NCBI GenBank assembly: GCA_020746105.1 | Contig: CM036621.1 | Span: 25,129,501 to 25,193,500, forward strand | Source of the DNA: Trogon surrucura | Lineage: Eukaryota > Chordata > Aves > Trogoniformes > Trogonidae | Reading direction: 5' to 3' | Length of the DNA: 64,000 bases | Shown here: positions 60,201 through 64,000 of the stretch, piece by piece | Position numbering within the stretch: the first letter of the stretch is position 1 | Layout: the number at the start of each line of letters is the position of its first letter | Position numbers and translations under genes: made by a program | The notes under the pieces: model-generated | Databases searched by the model: none | Told to the model about the DNA's origin: nothing | Seen by the model: only the letters and a program-made list of their open reading frames with translations

Positions 60201-63200
60201 GATTCTTTAAGCAGAAGGCCTCTAAGCATTCCTGGTAGAATAACCTTTCAGGTTGCCAAGGGTCTGCTGTTAACTCCTTTTGAAACTGAGAGTTGGTATA
60301 ACTCATGTAGCAGTGTTCCTGGCTTGACTTTCCTCTCTTGTGTCAGTGTGAACAATACCTACATCAAACTCGATATTGAGTTTGGTTTGTTTCAATCTGT
60401 ATTTGTGTTACTGGCTTCGCTTGCATGCTTTTGAGGAATTACAAAATTTTCCATCCTTTTGCAGGATTCCTTCTAAGGTTAGTAAATCTATATCCAGTGA
60501 AGATTGTGAGTGGGGTTTTTTTTGTGTGTGTGTGAGCAATATGCCTAAATAATAATAATACTGTTTGTTTTATTAATTTAAATATCTGGTTACTAAATTG
60601 ATCTGTTTGCTTTGCAACTTTCCCATTTGCTTTCTTGCTGTGTTTGCTATTGAATTGCCTGCCATTTAGAAGTTAGTAGACCTTTGAGCAAAGGAATATG
60701 ATGTTTTCTACTTTTTCAAAGTCTTTTTTTGAGAATGTTTTCAATACCATTTAATATTCTAAATTTCTTAAGAGCAAACTTGCTTAGAATAACTACTTTT
60801 AGTTTTGAGAACACATTTTGTCTACACTTCAAACTTTTTTTTGCGATGAGAGAATATGTTTGGTGACTTTTGTTAGGCGATGTCTATGTACCACACAATC
60901 TAGAGAACAGAAATTTTCTTATCATTTTAAAATGGACATTTTACATTTTTTTGTTGTGATGTAGCAGCCTTTAGAATTTTTCTGTGTGTTCTACCACAGA
61001 GCAAAGAGTGGTATACCTGTCAGCAAGGAATGGAAAAGAGCCTTTGCTGGTACTGCTGCTTGCAGTTCATCACACTGTGTCACGGAAAATGTTATTTATT
61101 GATTGCGTTGACAGTGGCAGTAAATAGAGCTAAGTCTGTTTTACATCGCTGATGAGAATGTGTATCTCATAACTCTTGATGCACACTCTGACTTCAAATC
61201 ACTTCTCCTTCCCCTCTTCCCTCATTTACCAAATCAAACACGTTTTTCTATTTCATTATATGAGCATGAATTAATACAGAGAGGAAATACAAGAAGTCAT
61301 TTTTATTGCATATTTTTTTGACATGCAAGTCATCTTTGACTTCTTAGTAAGAACTAACAACTACAAATTCCATTTCATCTGTGAACCCTGATATAGATTT
61401 CATTAGTCACTCAATTGACTGTAACAGTTAAGACAATTACCATCTGTGATCTAAATATATGTTTTGTATTGGAATGCAGAAAGTATTTTATTATTGATGA
61501 TTTCTTATAAATCCAACTCTTACTTAGATGACAATCAGTTCACTTTATGACAACCAGAGTGTGTTCCAGTTCTTGCTTGTGTTTGATCATTGTGTGCATG
61601 TTGCAGACTCATTTAAAATGTCTTTGAATAAGGCACACAGGTGTGCATTGATCTTGCATTTCTCTAGGTAGATCATGTGTCCATGATAGATATAAAATCA
61701 TACACTAAAATTTTCATGGCAAGTTTGTGTAAAGGACTGTGAAATATTGTATTTTAATCAAGAAAGGGAAAAGCATTCACTGTGCAGTAGTTGGAGTAAC
61801 AGTTCATGTGTTATTTATTTAAATAATTATTCAGTCAAACAGAATTCTTGCATGTTTTTTGATACATAAGAACCAACAAGTGATTTCTACTCTCAGTCTT
61901 GTTTCTTCTTACTTTCAATCAATTTACAAATGGATATTATACTACTGTAATTTTAGTTTCTGGGTGTCTGCAATGCTATTATATATTAGTTTAAAAGAAA
62001 AGTGAAGCAGAGTTAGTACATTTTACAAGACATTTCTTCATTCCTTTTTCAAATACCTTTTCATTATTGTAGAAGACTAAAGAGACTGAAAATCATCATG
62101 TATCTTACAGCAGTCAGAAGTGTCTCCAGCTGGCAACAGGCAGAGCCAGTGGTGTTATGATGCCCTCCCAAGATTTCTGAAGCTCTCTGTGGTCAAAAGT
62201 AACACAGAAAGAAGGAGGATGCACTGATGAGATCCTCATGCTCATGCCTAACTCAATATTCATTTTTGGAGCACAAGCATTTAACAAATTTAAGGTGCGT
62301 CCTCAAGGGTCCTATGCTGTACTGGAGATTGATACTGCACTTTCAGAAGTTTGTTTCTGCTGTAAGCAATTAATCTATTCTTTAGTATTCTATCCTAAAA
62401 GATTTGCCAATTCTTTCTTTGTTACAACTCTTGTAACAGCTCCTGTTTAGAAATATGTCATAACTTAGGTTGGGTATTTTGAGTTCCGTAGTGAGAAAAC
62501 CCGCTGCCCCTTTCTCTCTAATGAATGCCAGAATTATCACAAAGCTATGCCCCATGAATAATGTATATAGACCAATTAAATGAAACTGTTTTATTAGTTC
62601 TCATGGGATGTATCTGGTGGAAATGACAATCTTGTAGGCAGTGGCACTATGTTTTGACACCCGAAGCTAAACACGAGTAGCTACTAGTAATGTTTCAAAT
62701 TCTAGGAATATATAACTTTTGTTTTCAAGCAATCTTAATTATTGTAATTCTAAATTAAGAGAGCCCGAATTTATTTCCTTCCATTCTCTGAGGCTGTAAA
62801 ATAACTTACACTGCCATATTTCAATGGAGTGTAGTGGCCCTGACTAATATTGGATTCATTTAGGGGAGGTGGAAGTAAAAAAGTCCGACTGAAAATTTCT
62901 GACTGCGAAAAGAGATATTGATTTGATATCTCCATTTCAATAGAAGTAATGTCTTGAAAACAATGGGATTTAAAACTTTTTACTGAAGTTACTGTAATTG
63001 TGGTAGATGGGGAAATATATTCCTCTCTGAATGTGACTCCATCACTCTTTGTGAAATGCTACAGATGTGCAAAGCTGTGTCAGCCGTATAACTGGAAGAG
63101 TAAAGTGAGCACAAGTGCTGAGACATCCAGTTCACTGCGGCCTTGCCAGCTCTGCTCTGAAAATGGTATGGAGAGAAATCACTGCTGCCATAGGACTTCC

Positions 63201-64000
63201 AGTCCTGTGCAGGTAAGTCTGTTCAGCATAGTTTTACTTAACTGTTAGATCCCCAAGCTGCTAGGAACCTATAACTATGCTTTTCATTAGCTTAAAGCCA
63301 GTAATCCACAAAATCAATTCGTTCTCTGAAGTAGACATCCTGTGGTGAAAAGCTGAAATTCAGCTTGCTTATAGTTATTAAACCACATACGATGCTTTTT
63401 AGAACAGCCAATGGACAGAATAGTCCAAGGTGGAATTCTCAGAAGTGCTTAAGGCATTTAGGAGCATAACTGACACTAACAGTCTATGGGATTTACGCTC
63501 TTACACACCTCTGGCACTTGATTAAAAAAATCCAATTTCAAGAGATTGTACTTTGGACTGTTACTGGGACTGAAGTTCTGTTGATTCAGCTGTGACCTGC
63601 TGTTGTGGCCCTGCTGTTTCAGCTCTCTCTGCAACTCTCATCCTATATTGGCCTATTTAGGCAGACATTTTCAATGACCTCTGGAGTTATATCATGCAAT
63701 GGAATGCCCATATCTGCTTGGGTTTTCTTTTAAAGAGATCAGCTTTGGACTGCATAGTTTCATCAAGTGAAGACCATGTCTTAGAATAGGTTTATGATGA
63801 CTGTAGAGTGGATCTCTGTTTTGATTGTGACATCTGAGTAAAGCTACAAATCAAACAATATTGCCTTTCTCCATGAGGTTAAGATGTTTTGATTGCACTG
63901 TGAATGTGAAGACTTTTCTTTTATGGTATCATTTTAATTGCAGCTAGCATTTTTTTTTATGTTAACATTTTTTGTGGTTTGAGTCCCATTGTGCACAGTC
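57229..64000. other. Noncoding DNA, no gene confirmed
   Basis: AT-rich DNA with no recognised gene, RNA or mobile element. It includes a 14-bp tandem duplication of GTTGATTTAAACA at 58230-58256 and (TTTG)/(TG) simple repeats near 59430 and 60519. A candidate exon with a strong donor at 63209 is listed separately. Confidence 0.55.
63065..63209 (+). other. Weak candidate exon
   Basis: Bounded by an AG (GAAATGCTACAG) and a strong donor, GTGCAG|GTAAGTCTG. One frame is open throughout and is cysteine-rich (CAKLCQPYNW near the start, RPCQLCSENG, then NHCCHRTSSPVQ). The acceptor lacks a good pyrimidine tract, and an earlier AG at 63005 is an alternative. I recognise no domain. It could be a noncoding-RNA exon or chance. 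Confidence 0.15.

Noticed and set aside
1-64000. Endogenous retrovirus or LTR pair
   Set aside because: No paired LTR-like direct repeats, primer-binding site or retroviral gag/pol/env motifs were recognised. All reverse-transcriptase matches are of the non-LTR CR1 type.

Overview
The window reads as an AT-rich, gene-poor piece of a bird chromosome. The best evidence is a set of CR1 LINE retrotransposons that end in tandem copies of the octamer ATTCTATG, the 3' terminus typical of avian CR1. The high identity of two copies suggests a lineage in which this CR1 subfamily was active fairly recently. I cannot name the species. I recognise no complete host protein-coding gene, tRNA, rRNA, CRISPR array or bacterial-type operon. 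The window looks intergenic or intronic. Two short stretches with splice-site-like edges (179-228 and about 63065-63209) are the only host exon candidates, and both are weak.

Layout: 1-8287 is single-copy-looking DNA with one possible exon and a small repeat/hairpin cluster near 3.6 kb. 8288-8394 is a short CR1 3' end. 8395-20831 has no recognised gene, only simple repeats. 20832-24282 is the main element, a 3.45-kb minus-strand CR1 with the esterase end of ORF1, a whole-length ORF2 (endonuclease plus reverse transcriptase) carrying three inactivating lesions, and a three-octamer tail. Inside its ORF1 lies an apparent 11-bp insertion made only of CR1 tail sequence, flanked by 6-bp direct repeats. 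24283-34518 holds an AT-only tract, a CpG-rich island with a YY1-type site (about 26.9-27.75 kb), a three-unit palindrome array (28958-29090) and a GC-rich island of unknown nature (30.1-30.7 kb). 34519-35426 is a second CR1 of a different subfamily. About 40465-40885 is a much older, heavily decayed LINE of the CR1/L3 group. 48630-49574 is a 5'-truncated CR1 nearly identical to the 21-kb copy, with its remaining reading frame still open. 57004-57228 is another old CR1 3' fragment. The rest is AT-rich noncoding DNA with homopolymer runs and small palindromes.

Functionally, the only proteins encoded here are retrotransposon proteins. ORF1 would supply the esterase-type accessory protein. ORF2 would nick the target with its APE-type endonuclease and copy the element RNA by target-primed reverse transcription starting at the octamer tail. 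All copies here are truncated or mutated and should be immobile. No undescribed gene system could be supported. The most unusual observations are the 11-bp tail-only insertion, the TAG-AT-ATG junction between ORF1 and ORF2, and the palindrome array at 29 kb.
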